Shown here: positions 37,184 through 46,893 of the stretch, piece by piece
Layout: each line of letters begins with the position of its first letter
Position numbering within the stretch: the first letter of the stretch is position 1
NCBI GenBank assembly: GCA_030627905.1
Contig: DAOVRZ010000011.1
Coordinates: forward strand, 12,735 to 76,734
Length of the DNA stretch: 64,000 nt
DNA from: JAGMES01 sp023128035
GTDB lineage: Bacteria; Bacillota; Halanaerobiia; DY22613
Direction: 5' to 3'
Notes under the pieces: generated by a model
What the model was told of the DNA's origin: nothing
The model's database searches: none
What the model saw: the letters and a program-made list of their open reading frames with translations, nothing else
Made by a program: the position numbers and the translations under genes

Positions 37184-39778
37184 TTAATCGAATAATATGA
37201 TTCCAGAAGAGTGTATTTCGCCAGCACCAGCTTTAACTAATTTATCGATTAACTTCAGATTACCTAATTCATGAGCAATTGACAGTGGAGTTTGACCTTG
37301 ATCATTTTTTACATTAAGATTAGGTTTGAGAACTAGGAGTTTGTCTAGAATAGTATATAATATGTTACTATTCTCAGGTGTTAAAGGCTGGAAAAGCTTT
37401 ACGGCACGATGAATGGGATAATCTGATTTACCTCTAGGGCTGTTTAAAAATTGTTGTACATCTAAATGATCTAGTATATAATTTACCAAGTCTAAGCTCC
37501 CCCAACCAATTGATAGATGAAAGAAGGAAGTACCATCATCTAGACGATCACTTAAATTTGCACCTTTTTCTACTAACTTTGAGAAAAGCTTGATATCACC
37601 TATTTCAGCACTGTATAGAAATGGGGTAAAACCGTGTCGGAAATGTTTTTTATTAATATCGGCACCATGTTTAATTAATGTCTCAACAATTTCATAGTAT
37701 TTCGATAAATTTTCTTGAGCCATTTTTATTGGAATGTTCATTAGTGCCTTAAAATCTTTATCGTTGAATTTATTTTTAAGTGCTTCAGAATGAGCAATGA
37801 CTTCGCTATCAAAAAGTGCTCTTCCGTGGTATTTAATAGAGTCATCAATTTTCAAGCCTTTAAGATAATCTGCAGGTTTTATTGGTTTTTTGTAAAAGGT
37901 TTTGTCTAAATGGGCATATCCAATTTGAGATATAGTATAGTATAGCGGACTTAGACCATCTTCACCGTCTGGACTACATTTTTGATGAATATCTGCACCT
38001 TTTTCTATTATTTTTTCGACAAGTTCCAAATCTCCCATGTCAATAGCAAGTGATAATGCAGTAACTCTCTTTTTCTTTGTTCGTGAGTTAATACTTTCGG
38101 TTATATCCTCATTTAGGAGTAGTAAAGCTGTTTCTCTTGAGCTTCCAATCAGACAATGCATTAATGCTGTTGTACCGTTTTTGTCTACTTCATTGGGATT
38201 AGCTCCAGCTTTAAATAGCTTTTTAACTTTATCTACCTGATCTATAACTCCAAAGATCATAAGCTGAGTCAAGGGGGTTGGACCAAAGCCTTTGATATAT
38301 CGATTTGGGTTTCTTAGGTCAGTCTTACGATTTTCCCATTCAGTTCGATTGATTATCCAACTCAGGCCTTTTTCTTGATATAATTTATTTATCTTTTTGG
38401 AGACACTTGTATAGTAGCTTTTGGGTGGGAAGATGTTAAAGAATTGTTTTGATTGGTCATGAAGAATCCAATCTTCTACTTTTTCATATGGGTCTGAAAA
38501 TAAATCATACGTTAGTGCCCACTTATAAAACTTTTTAAAAGCTGCTGGTTTGTTTAAATGTGCTGATACTGTAATTCCTTGGCGAATAATCTCTTTTAAT
38601 AGATATCCTCCCCTTAGTTTGCCTTCCTCAAATGCTTTTTCATATTCTTTTAGTGCTTTATTATAGTCATATAATAATGTATAATAAATCCCTTTATTCC
38701 ATGAAATTAGAAATTTTAGTTCATTAGAAAAAGCTTTACTTTTAGATAACTCTTCAAGGGTTTGTTTTGCAATATTTTCGTCACCATCTTTTTTCTCGGT
38801 GTTGATATTTGTAACTGTATTAGACATATTAAAAAACTTATTAATGAGTCGTTGGGTCTTTTCTAAGTTATATTTAGGTGGGCAACTTTCAATATCTATA
38901 TTTATTATTTCATGGCTTTGTTTAGAAATTGAAAATACTTTTTCTGGTTGAACTTCCATAGTGTCTGAAGTAATTTTAAATAGTTCAAGTATCATATCAA
39001 ATGTTTCATAACCTAAATATTCTTGTACTTTTTGAAAAATAATTTGTACGGCTCGAGCAATAAGAGCATTAATCATAAAAGACTGCTTCAATTGCGCCTG
39101 ATTTTCAATATCATAGCTAACATTTTCATCTACTAGTTCATAGATGCTAGTCCAGGTAGGAATGGTTCCAGATTTCCACTTGTTAAGTTTTTTGTATAAT
39201 TGTTCTGCATAATTTTCGTCTAGAATCTGAGTACCTACTTTTTGAGCAAATTGATTTAAATTCTCTATACCACATACTTCGAGCCACCAATTTAGCAGTT
39301 TCTCCATGGGAAGACATGTATCCTTTTGTTCATTGGGAAGAAACCAATATTTTTCTTGTGGAAATTGATGGTCTATATTGGAGTATGTATCCTTTAGATG
39401 TTGAATTTGAATAGCAAAAAAATCAATGAAATGTGGGCATATAATCTGCAAAATATCCGTTCTACTGGCGAAAGCTGAAGGCATTTTAATTACCAGTTTT
39501 TTATACATTGTCAAAAAATCTATGATTGATTCCTTGAGTATCTTTGGGAAATGGGTGTTTTGAATTTCGCTTGGGAGGTTCACTAAGATTTGACCAATCA
39601 TTTCATCAAATCTTTCGATGTCTAGGTCTTTTTCTTGAGCTAGCCGTCTGAGATATGTGTTAAAAGTTTGACGTTTAGTCTTGTCATAGATAAAATCTTC
39701 TATGCGGAATGCATTAGATACAAAATGAATAATCTCCCCAGCAGATGGAAAGGGAGTTTTTGAATTTAGTTTTGTCAT
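37184..39778 (-). CDS. Large ankyrin-repeat protein
   Basis: 864 residues, no signal peptide or membrane segment. Residues 1 to about 330 are helical with no recognised domain. Around 350-440 there is a TPR-like segment (YYTLLYDYNKALKEYEKAFE). From about 500 to the end several ankyrin repeats follow, with motifs such as NEVDKNGTTALMHCL, DGLSPLYYTI, HGFTPFLYSAEIGDI and KNDQGQTPLSIAHELGN. It is probably a protein-interaction scaffold in the cytoplasm. It is transcribed away from the cmr operon, with a tiny SMP-like gene in the same orientation upstream. A part in defence is possible but unsupported by domain content. Confidence 0.85.
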   Translation of the reverse strand: MTKLNSKTPFPSAGEIIHFVSNAFRIEDFIYDKTKRQTFNTYLRRLAQEKDLDIERFDEMIGQILVNLPSEIQNTHFPKILKESIIDFLTMYKKLVIKMPSAFASRTDILQIICPHFIDFFAIQIQHLKDTYSNIDHQFPQEKYWFLPNEQKDTCLPMEKLLNWWLEVCGIENLNQFAQKVGTQILDENYAEQLYKKLNKWKSGTIPTWTSIYELVDENVSYDIENQAQLKQSFMINALIARAVQIIFQKVQEYLGYETFDMILELFKITSDTMEVQPEKVFSISKQSHEIINIDIESCPPKYNLEKTQRLINKFFNMSNTVTNINTEKKDGDENIAKQTLEELSKSKAFSNELKFLISWNKGIYYTLLYDYNKALKEYEKAFEEGKLRGGYLLKEIIRQGITVSAHLNKPAAFKKFYKWALTYDLFSDPYEKVEDWILHDQSKQFFNIFPPKSYYTSVSKKINKLYQEKGLSWIINRTEWENRKTDLRNPNRYIKGFGPTPLTQLMIFGVIDQVDKVKKLFKAGANPNEVDKNGTTALMHCLIGSSRETALLLLNEDITESINSRTKKKRVTALSLAIDMGDLELVEKIIEKGADIHQKCSPDGEDGLSPLYYTISQIGYAHLDKTFYKKPIKPADYLKGLKIDDSIKYHGRALFDSEVIAHSEALKNKFNDKDFKALMNIPIKMAQENLSKYYEIVETLIKHGADINKKHFRHGFTPFLYSAEIGDIKLFSKLVEKGANLSDRLDDGTSFFHLSIGWGSLDLVNYILDHLDVQQFLNSPRGKSDYPIHRAVKLFQPLTPENSNILYTILDKLLVLKPNLNVKNDQGQTPLSIAHELGNLKLIDKLVKAGAGEIHSSGIILFD

Positions 39779-39896
39779 TTTGATTTCCTCCTCAAAAAAT
39801 GGTTATAAATTAATTCGCTATCATAAGATTACATTCCTTTTCCTTTGACAAAATTTTTATTTAATAAAATAAATCTCAAAGAACAACAATATTGCT

Positions 39897-39924
39897 CTCC
39901 GAGCAACTTGTAAGTTACTCGGAG
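39897..39924 (-). terminator. Hairpin after the SMP-like gene
   Basis: CTCCGAG-C-AACTT pairs with AAGTT-A-CTCGGAG around a 2-base loop. It lies just past the stop of the small minus-strand gene. The T tail is broken (TATTGTTGTTC). Confidence 0.55.
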
Positions 39925-39934
39925 ATTGGAGGGA

Positions 39935-40084
39935 TTATTTAGTTTGGTTTGCATTTTTGGTAGCAGCTGATTGAGTTCGTGAAGCAAAACTGCCTTTAGG
40001 TACTATTCCTCCGTTGTTTCTAGCAGTAGCACTTTGGATTCTGGATGCTGCTTTCTGAGTCATTGGTTTACTTTTGTTTGTCAT
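39935..40084 (-). CDS. 49-residue SMP (seed maturation / LEA-like) domain protein
   Basis: Reading the minus strand from ATG at 40084 gives 49 residues including MTQKAASRIQSATARNNGG and VPKGSFASRTQSAATKN, then stop. An AGGAGGTCAT ribosome site precedes the start. The pattern (M-T, A-A-x-x-I-Q-S-A, G-G-x-V-P-K-G-S-F, Q-S-A) matches the SMP domain of plant LEA proteins and its short bacterial relatives. These are hydrophilic and linked to desiccation or spores in plants; the bacterial role is unknown. It stands between the ankyrin gene and the cmr operon. Confidence 0.72.
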   Translation of the reverse strand: MTNKSKPMTQKAASRIQSATARNNGGIVPKGSFASRTQSAATKNANQTK

Positions 40085-40456
40085 AATATGACCTCCTTAA
40101 AATGTTTTTTGTTATCTTTATGATAGCAAAAACGAAAAATTTGATAAATACCCGTCTTGAGGACAGTAATTTGAAATTTTGCATAGAAGGAGATATTTTG
40201 AAAATGTAGAAGTTTAATTTTATGGGAATCTTGAAAATCGGTTACAATAACGTTGTAGGGATATTTATTTTTCCATAAATGTGTGAAAATTAAAGGAATA
40301 TATTTTGTCGGTGTGGAAATTTTAAAAAAGAAAAAATATTTATATAGTTTTGAAAGAAAGGCTAACTTTAAAGGAGGCCAGAATCATAAGTCCATATTAA
40401 AGTAGAAAATATATAGACTTATCATAAATATTTTTGTCAGGGAGGTGATACTGAAT
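40085..40456. other. Intergenic region between SMP-like gene and cmr operon
   Basis: AT-rich, about 370 bases, with stop codons in all frames. I see no CRISPR repeats, no tRNA and no convincing promoter pair. It must hold the divergent promoters for the small minus-strand gene and the cmr operon. Confidence 0.6.
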
Positions 40457-41209
40457 ATGGAAAACTATATATTCATATTGGGCGGAAAAGATCTTGAGAT
40501 GATCGAGATTTCCAAAATTTTAAAAGCACATAATCAAAAATTTCTGGATAACAATTTATTTTGGGGTGCTAAACTAAGCGATTACGAAGAACAGTTGAAA
40601 AATTTATGTGAATTTCAAATTGTTGTTGGGATTGAGTTATTCAAAGATATATCGATTCAGCAGAAGTATATCGAAATCGACCATCATAACGATAATGCTT
40701 ATAAGCCAGCATCCATTGAACAGGTAGCAGAGTTATTAGGGCTTAAACTGACTCGTTATCAGCAATTAGTGGCAAAAAATGATACTGGTTATATTCGGGC
40801 TATGGTGGAATTTGGTGCTACTCAAGAGGAGATTGAAAAGATTCGTAGGGCAGATCGAAAGTGTCAGGGTGTGACAGAAAAGGATGAAAAGTTGGCTGAA
40901 AAATCTATCCAAGATCATCTTTATATTGAAAATGGTGTGACTATCGTCAAATCTTTAGTTGATAAATTCTCATCAATTTGTGATCGTCTTTATCCCAATG
41001 AAAAGTTAATTGTTTATACAGATGATGAATTAAATTATTATGGTAAAGCGGCACAGAAGTTAGGGGAGTTGTACCAACGAAAACATGGAGAGGCGAAGGT
41101 TTATTTTGGAGGAGGAGAAAATGGTTATTTTGGCTTCTCACAAGGCAGTATTAATCTCTTGGAGATTAATACTATAATCAGGGAGGTTATAGAATATGTC
41201 GGAGGATAA
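40457..41209 (+). CDS. DHH-type phosphoesterase-like protein, NrN-like, type III CRISPR ancillary
   Basis: About 250 residues, ATG nine bases after GGAGGTG (GTG 40445 is the alternative). EIDHHNDN near residue 79 is the DHH-family metal-binding motif, followed by SIEQVAELLG as in DHH phosphoesterases and by KNDTGYIRAM. The C-terminal GGGENGYFGFSQG resembles a substrate-binding loop. In Bacteroides fragilis a DHH/DHHA1-type phosphodiesterase, NrN, sits beside the CRISPR CorA and degrades SAM-AMP. The same pairing here suggests this protein switches the signal off. It overlaps the CorA gene by 14 bases. Assignment to NrN rests on motif and context. Confidence 0.7.
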   Translation: MENYIFILGGKDLEMIEISKILKAHNQKFLDNNLFWGAKLSDYEEQLKNLCEFQIVVGIELFKDISIQQKYIEIDHHNDNAYKPASIEQVAELLGLKLTRYQQLVAKNDTGYIRAMVEFGATQEEIEKIRRADRKCQGVTEKDEKLAEKSIQDHLYIENGVTIVKSLVDKFSSICDRLYPNEKLIVYTDDELNYYGKAAQKLGELYQRKHGEAKVYFGGGENGYFGFSQGSINLLEINTIIREVIEYVGG

Positions 41210-42881
41210 GATACTTAAAAGTTATCATATATTTATGTTTCCATTTAAGTGGAATTATAAGGCTAAAGATAAGCCACTGCATGAATTAGATTTTGAACAA
41301 CGAACAAATACAGACAAGTTTACAAAATTTTTATTAAATGGTGAGTGGGTTAAACCTGATCCTATGTTTACTTGTGGAGTAGAAGACTACAATAAATATG
41401 TTTATTTCTATGAGTATGCCAGACAAGTTATTTTTGACCTAGGAAACGCGAAAAATAAGTCAAAATCTTCCGTGTATGAATTCTCTTACAAGAGAACAGG
41501 TGATTTTATATTAACTTTGAAAGATGGTAAGAAGTACGTGCTAAAGATTGATGCGATTAAACTGAAAGTCTATAAGACAGGGGTAGCGATTTTATCATAT
41601 CATTTGGCTAATTACCAGTATTCATCAAGTGATGACATATTAAAGATCAATGATTTTGGTCGAAGAGTATATCCACAGTTTTTAAAAGAATCAGATTTGG
41701 GTGACTCCTATATTCATAAAGCTCAGAATTATTTCTTACCTTTTGAAGTTGAGCTAGAATTAAATGGTAAAACAGAACCAATAAAAGAAGACTTTACTCA
41801 CTTTAATGGGTTAAATTTAATTAGAGATAACCCAACCAAAGTTTCGAGAATCATAACAGATCTTTTAGGAGATAAGTTTAAAAATGGATTGAAAGAAAAT
41901 GTTCAAGTCGGGGAAATTCATATTAATCCTGTTATTGATGATAGAATGTTCGTTTTATCCTGGTATGGTAATAATGATTTATCTGGTACTTTAAAGAAAT
42001 TTGATTCAGAAAAAGAAGAGTATTATTATTCTAAAAGCGATTTTTGGTACCAATATGTTTTTGTGGATGGGAACTCAAAAACCTGTGAAAGTAAAATAAT
42101 GATAAAAAATTTACTAGAAGAGTCAACGTATGATCGTTGGGTTGATTATGGTACACTTTTTGGTCTTTCTTCATATTCGTTTGTTGCATTAACTGATAAA
42201 TCGGGTTTCGGTGAGAACACATTAGTGCCACATTTAAAATTGATGTACTATGAAATGGTTGCTTTGTCATTGGCTCAAAGAGCATCGATTTTATGTTTTT
42301 CGGAGGAAGTCTCTTTTGTATCAGACGTGAAAGATTCCAGAGTGACACAGCGGGTGAGGGAATTACATAAACACTATATCGATTTTGTAAACAGAATGTA
42401 TTTTAAAGAAATTTCATCTCAGGAACAGGGAATAGAGCTTTATGGTCTGATGCAGGAAAAGATGAAGATTTCCCAAGGGGTTGAGACTTTAGAGAAGGAG
42501 ATTAGTGAATTACATCAGTATGCAACTTTAATAGAGGAGCGCAAGAATAGTGATTCGTTAGATCTCATTGCGATACTTGGAGCCTTGTTCGTTATTCCGT
42601 CATTTATTACGGGATTCTTCGGGATGAATCTTACTTCTGTTATAGATTTATTTGATAAATGGTTTGCACCTAGCATTTGTAATGGAGGTTTTAAATTACT
42701 ATGGAAATGGCTTTTCTCCTGTATATCTATTCCTGGGTTAGTTATAATTAGTTTATTTGTATTGTATCGTAAAACTTTTCATAAAAAATTTGCTCAATTC
42801 TTCATAAAAGTAGTATTGTATATTACTATTTTAATATTTTTAATTTTTCCTATAGTAATGTTAATAATAACAAGGAGTTGA
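41196..42881 (+). CDS. CorA-like CRISPR-associated membrane effector
   Basis: 561 residues. The large N-terminal cytoplasmic part begins IFMFPFKWNY and is not typical of Mg2+ channels. A long helix (about 390-450) leads to LFVIPSFITGFFGMNL, the CorA pore helix with its GMN motif. A second membrane helix (CISIPGLVIISLFVLY) and a third (VVLYITILIFLIFPIVML) follow; ordinary CorA proteins have two. In type III-B systems CorA proteins of this kind bind SAM-AMP made by Cas10 and are thought to damage the membrane of infected cells. The start overlaps the previous gene, and GGGAGG lies upstream. Confidence 0.85.
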   Translation: MSEDKILKSYHIFMFPFKWNYKAKDKPLHELDFEQRTNTDKFTKFLLNGEWVKPDPMFTCGVEDYNKYVYFYEYARQVIFDLGNAKNKSKSSVYEFSYKRTGDFILTLKDGKKYVLKIDAIKLKVYKTGVAILSYHLANYQYSSSDDILKINDFGRRVYPQFLKESDLGDSYIHKAQNYFLPFEVELELNGKTEPIKEDFTHFNGLNLIRDNPTKVSRIITDLLGDKFKNGLKENVQVGEIHINPVIDDRMFVLSWYGNNDLSGTLKKFDSEKEEYYYSKSDFWYQYVFVDGNSKTCESKIMIKNLLEESTYDRWVDYGTLFGLSSYSFVALTDKSGFGENTLVPHLKLMYYEMVALSLAQRASILCFSEEVSFVSDVKDSRVTQRVRELHKHYIDFVNRMYFKEISSQEQGIELYGLMQEKMKISQGVETLEKEISELHQYATLIEERKNSDSLDLIAILGALFVIPSFITGFFGMNLTSVIDLFDKWFAPSICNGGFKLLWKWLFSCISIPGLVIISLFVLYRKTFHKKFAQFFIKVVLYITILIFLIFPIVMLIITRS

Positions 42882-42885
42882 TAAT

Positions 42886-44064
42886 ATGCCTAGATGTATT
42901 ATGGATTTAAAGCAATACACTCCTCTGATACATTTTCAATCAGATCAAGAGGGGGCGACTATAAGAGCGACTGAGCTAAAACCTAAACTAGATAGTTTTT
43001 TGGTGGAATATGCGTTCAAGAAGAAATTTAAAGATTTCGAGGATTATTTGATTGGGGATAAGAGTATCTATAAAATCTTTACAGATGTTGAATCAGATAA
43101 GAAAAAGAAGAAGCCGTCCTTTGACTATAAAGTAAGAATTTTTGTTCAATTAGGTGATAATAGGCCTGTGAGATTAGAAGGAAAATACAATTCGTTTTTT
43201 GGAAATCAAAAAAAATCTGAAGACAAAAAAATGAAAGGAGTATTTAGCAAAAAAGATATTCGTATAGAAATTTTTTCTTTAAATGAAAAGCTAATAAAAA
43301 TAATTAAAACTCATCTATCTACTTTTTTTGCTTTAACTAATTTTGGTATGCGACAAAATAAAGGCTTTGGGTCTTTCTATATTAAAGGTAAGGAAGAACA
43401 GTTTTTAGAAGAATTAAAAGAGAAGAAAAGGCGGTTTTTCTACCTAGAGAATACTAGAGGAGTTTATAGCGAAAAAGAAGCATTAGATGATATTTTTATT
43501 ATCTACGCTTTGATGAAGGGTGGTATTAATGTTCCGAAAAATGAAAAAAAAGGAATAGAAAAATCTTATTACAAATCATATCTTTTCAAATATATGCTAG
43601 AACGAAATATAGGGAATGAAAAAAGGTTTATAAAAAGAAAATTATTGAAGTTTTCTGAAAATAAAAGTGATAGTAATAATGAAAAATATGTTCGTGCTTT
43701 ATTGGGTGTTACAGAGAGTGTAAAATTTCGCTCTGGGGAAATTAAATATAAGCATGATTTGATTAAACGTTTTAAATCTCCTATTACTTTTAAAGTTGTT
43801 GGTAAATATATTGCTATAATTCCTGAAGAGATTCCTGAGGAAATTTTTGATAAAGAATTTTCTTTTGTGTATGGGAAGAAAAAAGAGATAATATCGACGC
43901 CTTTACAAGAAGAATTTGATTTAATAGAATTCTTATCTTCTTTTGCGAACTACTTTAATAATGAATTAGAAGTAAAGGATAAAAATCTAAATTTTTTAGA
44001 TAGAAAGTTAAAATCTGCAAAAATGAAAACCATTATAGAGGTGAATTGTTATGGCGACAAATAA
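42886..44064 (+). CDS. cmr1: Type III-B CRISPR RAMP protein Cmr1
   Basis: 392 residues. It opens with YTPLIHFQSDQEGATIRATE, the first RAMP strand and loop of the Cmr1 branch found with CorA-type systems, and contains the Gly-rich RAMP loop FGMRQNKGFGSF near residue 165. Cmr1 caps one end of the Cmr complex near the 3' part of the crRNA. The gene follows CorA by four bases and overlaps cas10 by 14. The internal Lys-rich stretch (SDKKKKKP) is a low-complexity insertion. Confidence 0.8.
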   Translation: MPRCIMDLKQYTPLIHFQSDQEGATIRATELKPKLDSFLVEYAFKKKFKDFEDYLIGDKSIYKIFTDVESDKKKKKPSFDYKVRIFVQLGDNRPVRLEGKYNSFFGNQKKSEDKKMKGVFSKKDIRIEIFSLNEKLIKIIKTHLSTFFALTNFGMRQNKGFGSFYIKGKEEQFLEELKEKKRRFFYLENTRGVYSEKEALDDIFIIYALMKGGINVPKNEKKGIEKSYYKSYLFKYMLERNIGNEKRFIKRKLLKFSENKSDSNNEKYVRALLGVTESVKFRSGEIKYKHDLIKRFKSPITFKVVGKYIAIIPEEIPEEIFDKEFSFVYGKKKEIISTPLQEEFDLIEFLSSFANYFNNELEVKDKNLNFLDRKLKSAKMKTIIEVNCYGDK

Positions 44065-45769
44065 ATACATTGGAATAACAATCGGGCCAATCATGAAAAC
44101 AATTCAAAATGCAAAAAAAACTGGGCAGCTCTGGGGTGCAAGTTATATTTTTTCCTATATCGCTAAAAATCTAATTATAGAACTAAAAAACAAGGGGTTG
44201 GCTGAAAAATTTATTTTGCCATATGTTGATGATGAGATTTTGAAACCTGATAATAAATCCAAAAGAGGAGTAGGTTTTCCTGACCGATTAATCTTTCAAG
44301 CAAATGATAATGCTTTTGAGCGTTTGGATCAAATAATTAATGAAGTTCTTGATAATATTGCTGATAAGATTACTGAAACTTTGGAAATTCAGAATTATGA
44401 GACAGAAAGTAAGGATGCGAAAGATTATATCCACAACTACTTTCAGGTTTACTATGTAGAAGTTGAATTGGAAGAAAATTCTAATCATATTATCGAAATC
44501 TCGCCTTATTTAGAGCAATTAGAACTATATGAAGCCATTATTCCTTGTGAAACGCGGAACTATATCATGGAATTTCTCAAAAATACCAATGTCAAAAATA
44601 GTTTTCTTGCTGAAGATACTTTTAAAGATAGCACATATAAGATAAAATCTTTGCCAGAGATAGCAAGTGTGGAGGTTTTAAAGCTTGAAAAATATCATGA
44701 TATTGAAAATCACCTTAAATGTAAGGGTATAGATCGAAATGACGAAGATTATTATGAAAAATTTTATAAATTTTTAGGTGATGATGCAAAAAAATTCTAT
44801 AAGTATATCGCTATCGTTCAAGCTGATGGAGACAATATAGGCAAGATCGTTGAAAGATTATCAAAGGGTAATTTTGATGATTTTTCAAAAAGCTTACTTA
44901 AGTTCTCGTTAGAAGCTGGAGAATTAGTTGCGCAATATGGTGGAGAATTGATTTATGCTGGTGGAGATGATTTATTATTTTTCGCACCTATTTTTAATAA
45001 GTTCTCTAGTGCAGCTAGTGAGAGAGGAAAAATAGCAAATATTTTTGATTTACTAGACGGGCTTTCGGGTATCTTTGATGGATATTTTATAAAGTTTAAA
45101 AATGAGATTGAGAAGACATCAAAAGCAGTAGAAAAGTTGCCAGAGCCTTCACTTTCTTTTGGTTTGACGATTTCTTATAATAAATTTCCATTGTATGAAG
45201 CTCTAGAAAATTCGGTTAAGCTTCTTTTTGGTCAGGCTAAAAAATTTAAGCTTGGTGGACAGCAGAAAAATGCTATTGCTTTTAATCTGATAAAACATAG
45301 TGGTCAAAAAACAGGTTCTATTGTTGCAAAGAATAGTGAATCATATAAGTATTTTAAAGAAATTTTAAAGAAGATCTATCAAATCGATCATGAGAAAGTT
45401 GGAGAAGATGACGCAAAAGTAGAAACTAATTTTCTTAATTCTGTTATTTACCATTTGATGAAGGACAAATCTTTGTTAAGAGAGATATTACAGATGGAGG
45501 ATCAAGATACTCGACTATGGAAGCAAAGCTTAGATAATTATTTTGAAAATAAATTTAAAAAACATGAAAAATATGTGGAAATATTGGATGATATAAATAA
45601 TCTTATTGCTTCAACTTATCAGGATTATAAAGCAGAGATGGATAAACTGACTGAGAAAAATGAAGATAAGAAAAAAAGATTAGATGAGCTATTTGAACAG
45701 CTTTTCAATCAGATTCATTCATTTTTGAAGTTTATTAAATTCTTAAATGAAGAGGGGAATGAATCATGA
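44051..45769 (+). CDS. cas10: Cas10 (Cmr2), HD-less, with intact GGDD cyclase motif
   Basis: 572 residues, short for Cas10. It lacks an N-terminal HD nuclease and starts directly in the first palm-like domain (ITIGPIMKTIQNAKKT). The active palm has IVQADGDNIGKIV near 258 and LIYAGGDDLLFF near 302, so nucleotide cyclase or transferase activity should be retained. The C-terminal 130 residues are helical. With CorA and a DHH enzyme beside it, the product is more likely SAM-AMP than cyclic oligoadenylate; this is inference from the Bacteroides system. The coding region overlaps cmr1 (14 bases) and cmr3 (ATGA). Confidence 0.9.
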   Translation: MATNKYIGITIGPIMKTIQNAKKTGQLWGASYIFSYIAKNLIIELKNKGLAEKFILPYVDDEILKPDNKSKRGVGFPDRLIFQANDNAFERLDQIINEVLDNIADKITETLEIQNYETESKDAKDYIHNYFQVYYVEVELEENSNHIIEISPYLEQLELYEAIIPCETRNYIMEFLKNTNVKNSFLAEDTFKDSTYKIKSLPEIASVEVLKLEKYHDIENHLKCKGIDRNDEDYYEKFYKFLGDDAKKFYKYIAIVQADGDNIGKIVERLSKGNFDDFSKSLLKFSLEAGELVAQYGGELIYAGGDDLLFFAPIFNKFSSAASERGKIANIFDLLDGLSGIFDGYFIKFKNEIEKTSKAVEKLPEPSLSFGLTISYNKFPLYEALENSVKLLFGQAKKFKLGGQQKNAIAFNLIKHSGQKTGSIVAKNSESYKYFKEILKKIYQIDHEKVGEDDAKVETNFLNSVIYHLMKDKSLLREILQMEDQDTRLWKQSLDNYFENKFKKHEKYVEILDDINNLIASTYQDYKAEMDKLTEKNEDKKKRLDELFEQLFNQIHSFLKFIKFLNEEGNES

Positions 45770-46878
45770 AAACTTACTTAGTGCGATTAAAACCTTTGGA
45801 TTATTTTTTCTTTGGTTCTGAAAGGGGTTATAGAAATTACTCACAGAATGATAGTTTTGCTGGTAAAGATGATCTTACATATTATTTATGCTCTCGAAAG
45901 TTTCCTCAACAAACCTCATTATTGGGGATGTTGCGACAGGAGATTTTAGTGCAGGAGAGAATAATCAAGTCTGATCGAAGTCAATATGAATCAAATGATA
46001 TAAGTAGAATGAAAAAATTGATTGGTGAAGCAAGTTTTAATATGGATGACTGTGATAAAAAACAAAATTTTGGTTCGATAAATGATATTTCTCCGATTCT
46101 TCTATATAAAAATAAAGAAGGAAAAAAAGAATTTATTATGTCAGCACCCCTAGATCATAAAGTAAGTTCTGAAAAAATAAGTTCTGAAAAGTATTGTCCT
46201 TTCAAACTAGAAGAGCAACCAGATTTAAAACTTCGGGCTAATTTAGAATATTTTCAGCCATTTAAAGTTGAAAAGGATACTGACAATGAGAAAAAGAAAG
46301 AATATAATCCTAAAAATGGTTTGGTAGATGGGCTTATGAATTTAAACGCAGCAATGGTTATTTCAAATGATAAAGTTTTTATTCCTTTTGAAAAAGTAGG
46401 TAATAATCTTAATTTAAAAGAGGATGGGTTCTACAAACAGATTTATTATACTTTAGCTAAAGAAAATTCATCTGAATATGAATTTGCATTTTTCTTAAAG
46501 ACAGATTATTCTTTTAAAAAATCCATTGTTCATTTGGGTAAAGATAAATCCACTTTCCAGATTATATTTGAAGAAACAAAAAAGGATTTTGATCAGATAA
46601 TTTCAGAATCAAAACTATATCAAGATCATAACAAGATTATTTTAGTAAGTGATTGTTATCTTCCGCAAAAAATTGATGGTATTTCCTTTGCAATTCGAAA
46701 AGGTGTTAGTTTTAGAAATTTACGGGGACTACAAAGGATGTCGCGAATTCCTCAAAAGTATAATTTTTGGGAACGCGGTTCTGTAATCTACGTAAAAAAA
46801 GGTCAGAAGGATGTTGTGCTAAAAAAAATTCGAGCTTATAAAAATTTATATCAAATTGGTTATAATCATGGATTTTAA
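45766..46878 (+). CDS. cmr3: Type III-B CRISPR RAMP protein Cmr3
   Basis: 370 residues. The N-terminus LVRLKPLDYFFFGSERGY is typical of Cmr3, followed by FPQQTSLLGMLRQEI and a C-terminal GVSFRNLRGL segment. Cmr3 pairs with Cas10 and holds the 5' tag of the crRNA. The start ATG overlaps the cas10 stop in ATGA. Confidence 0.88.
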   Translation: MKTYLVRLKPLDYFFFGSERGYRNYSQNDSFAGKDDLTYYLCSRKFPQQTSLLGMLRQEILVQERIIKSDRSQYESNDISRMKKLIGEASFNMDDCDKKQNFGSINDISPILLYKNKEGKKEFIMSAPLDHKVSSEKISSEKYCPFKLEEQPDLKLRANLEYFQPFKVEKDTDNEKKKEYNPKNGLVDGLMNLNAAMVISNDKVFIPFEKVGNNLNLKEDGFYKQIYYTLAKENSSEYEFAFFLKTDYSFKKSIVHLGKDKSTFQIIFEETKKDFDQIISESKLYQDHNKIILVSDCYLPQKIDGISFAIRKGVSFRNLRGLQRMSRIPQKYNFWERGSVIYVKKGQKDVVLKKIRAYKNLYQIGYNHGF

Positions 46879-46893
46879 AGGAGGTAAATTAAA

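Noticed and set aside
40085..40456. Possible CRISPR leader or repeats upstream of the cmr operon
   Set aside because: No direct repeat of 24-37 bases occurs; the region is only AT-rich.
42031..42348. 105-codon minus-strand frame inside the CorA gene
   Set aside because: No ribosome site, and the plus strand codes for a recognisable effector across the same bases.
41196..42881. Housekeeping magnesium transporter CorA
   Set aside because: The N-terminal domain is unlike transport CorA, and the gene overlaps a DHH gene and abuts cmr1 in one operon.
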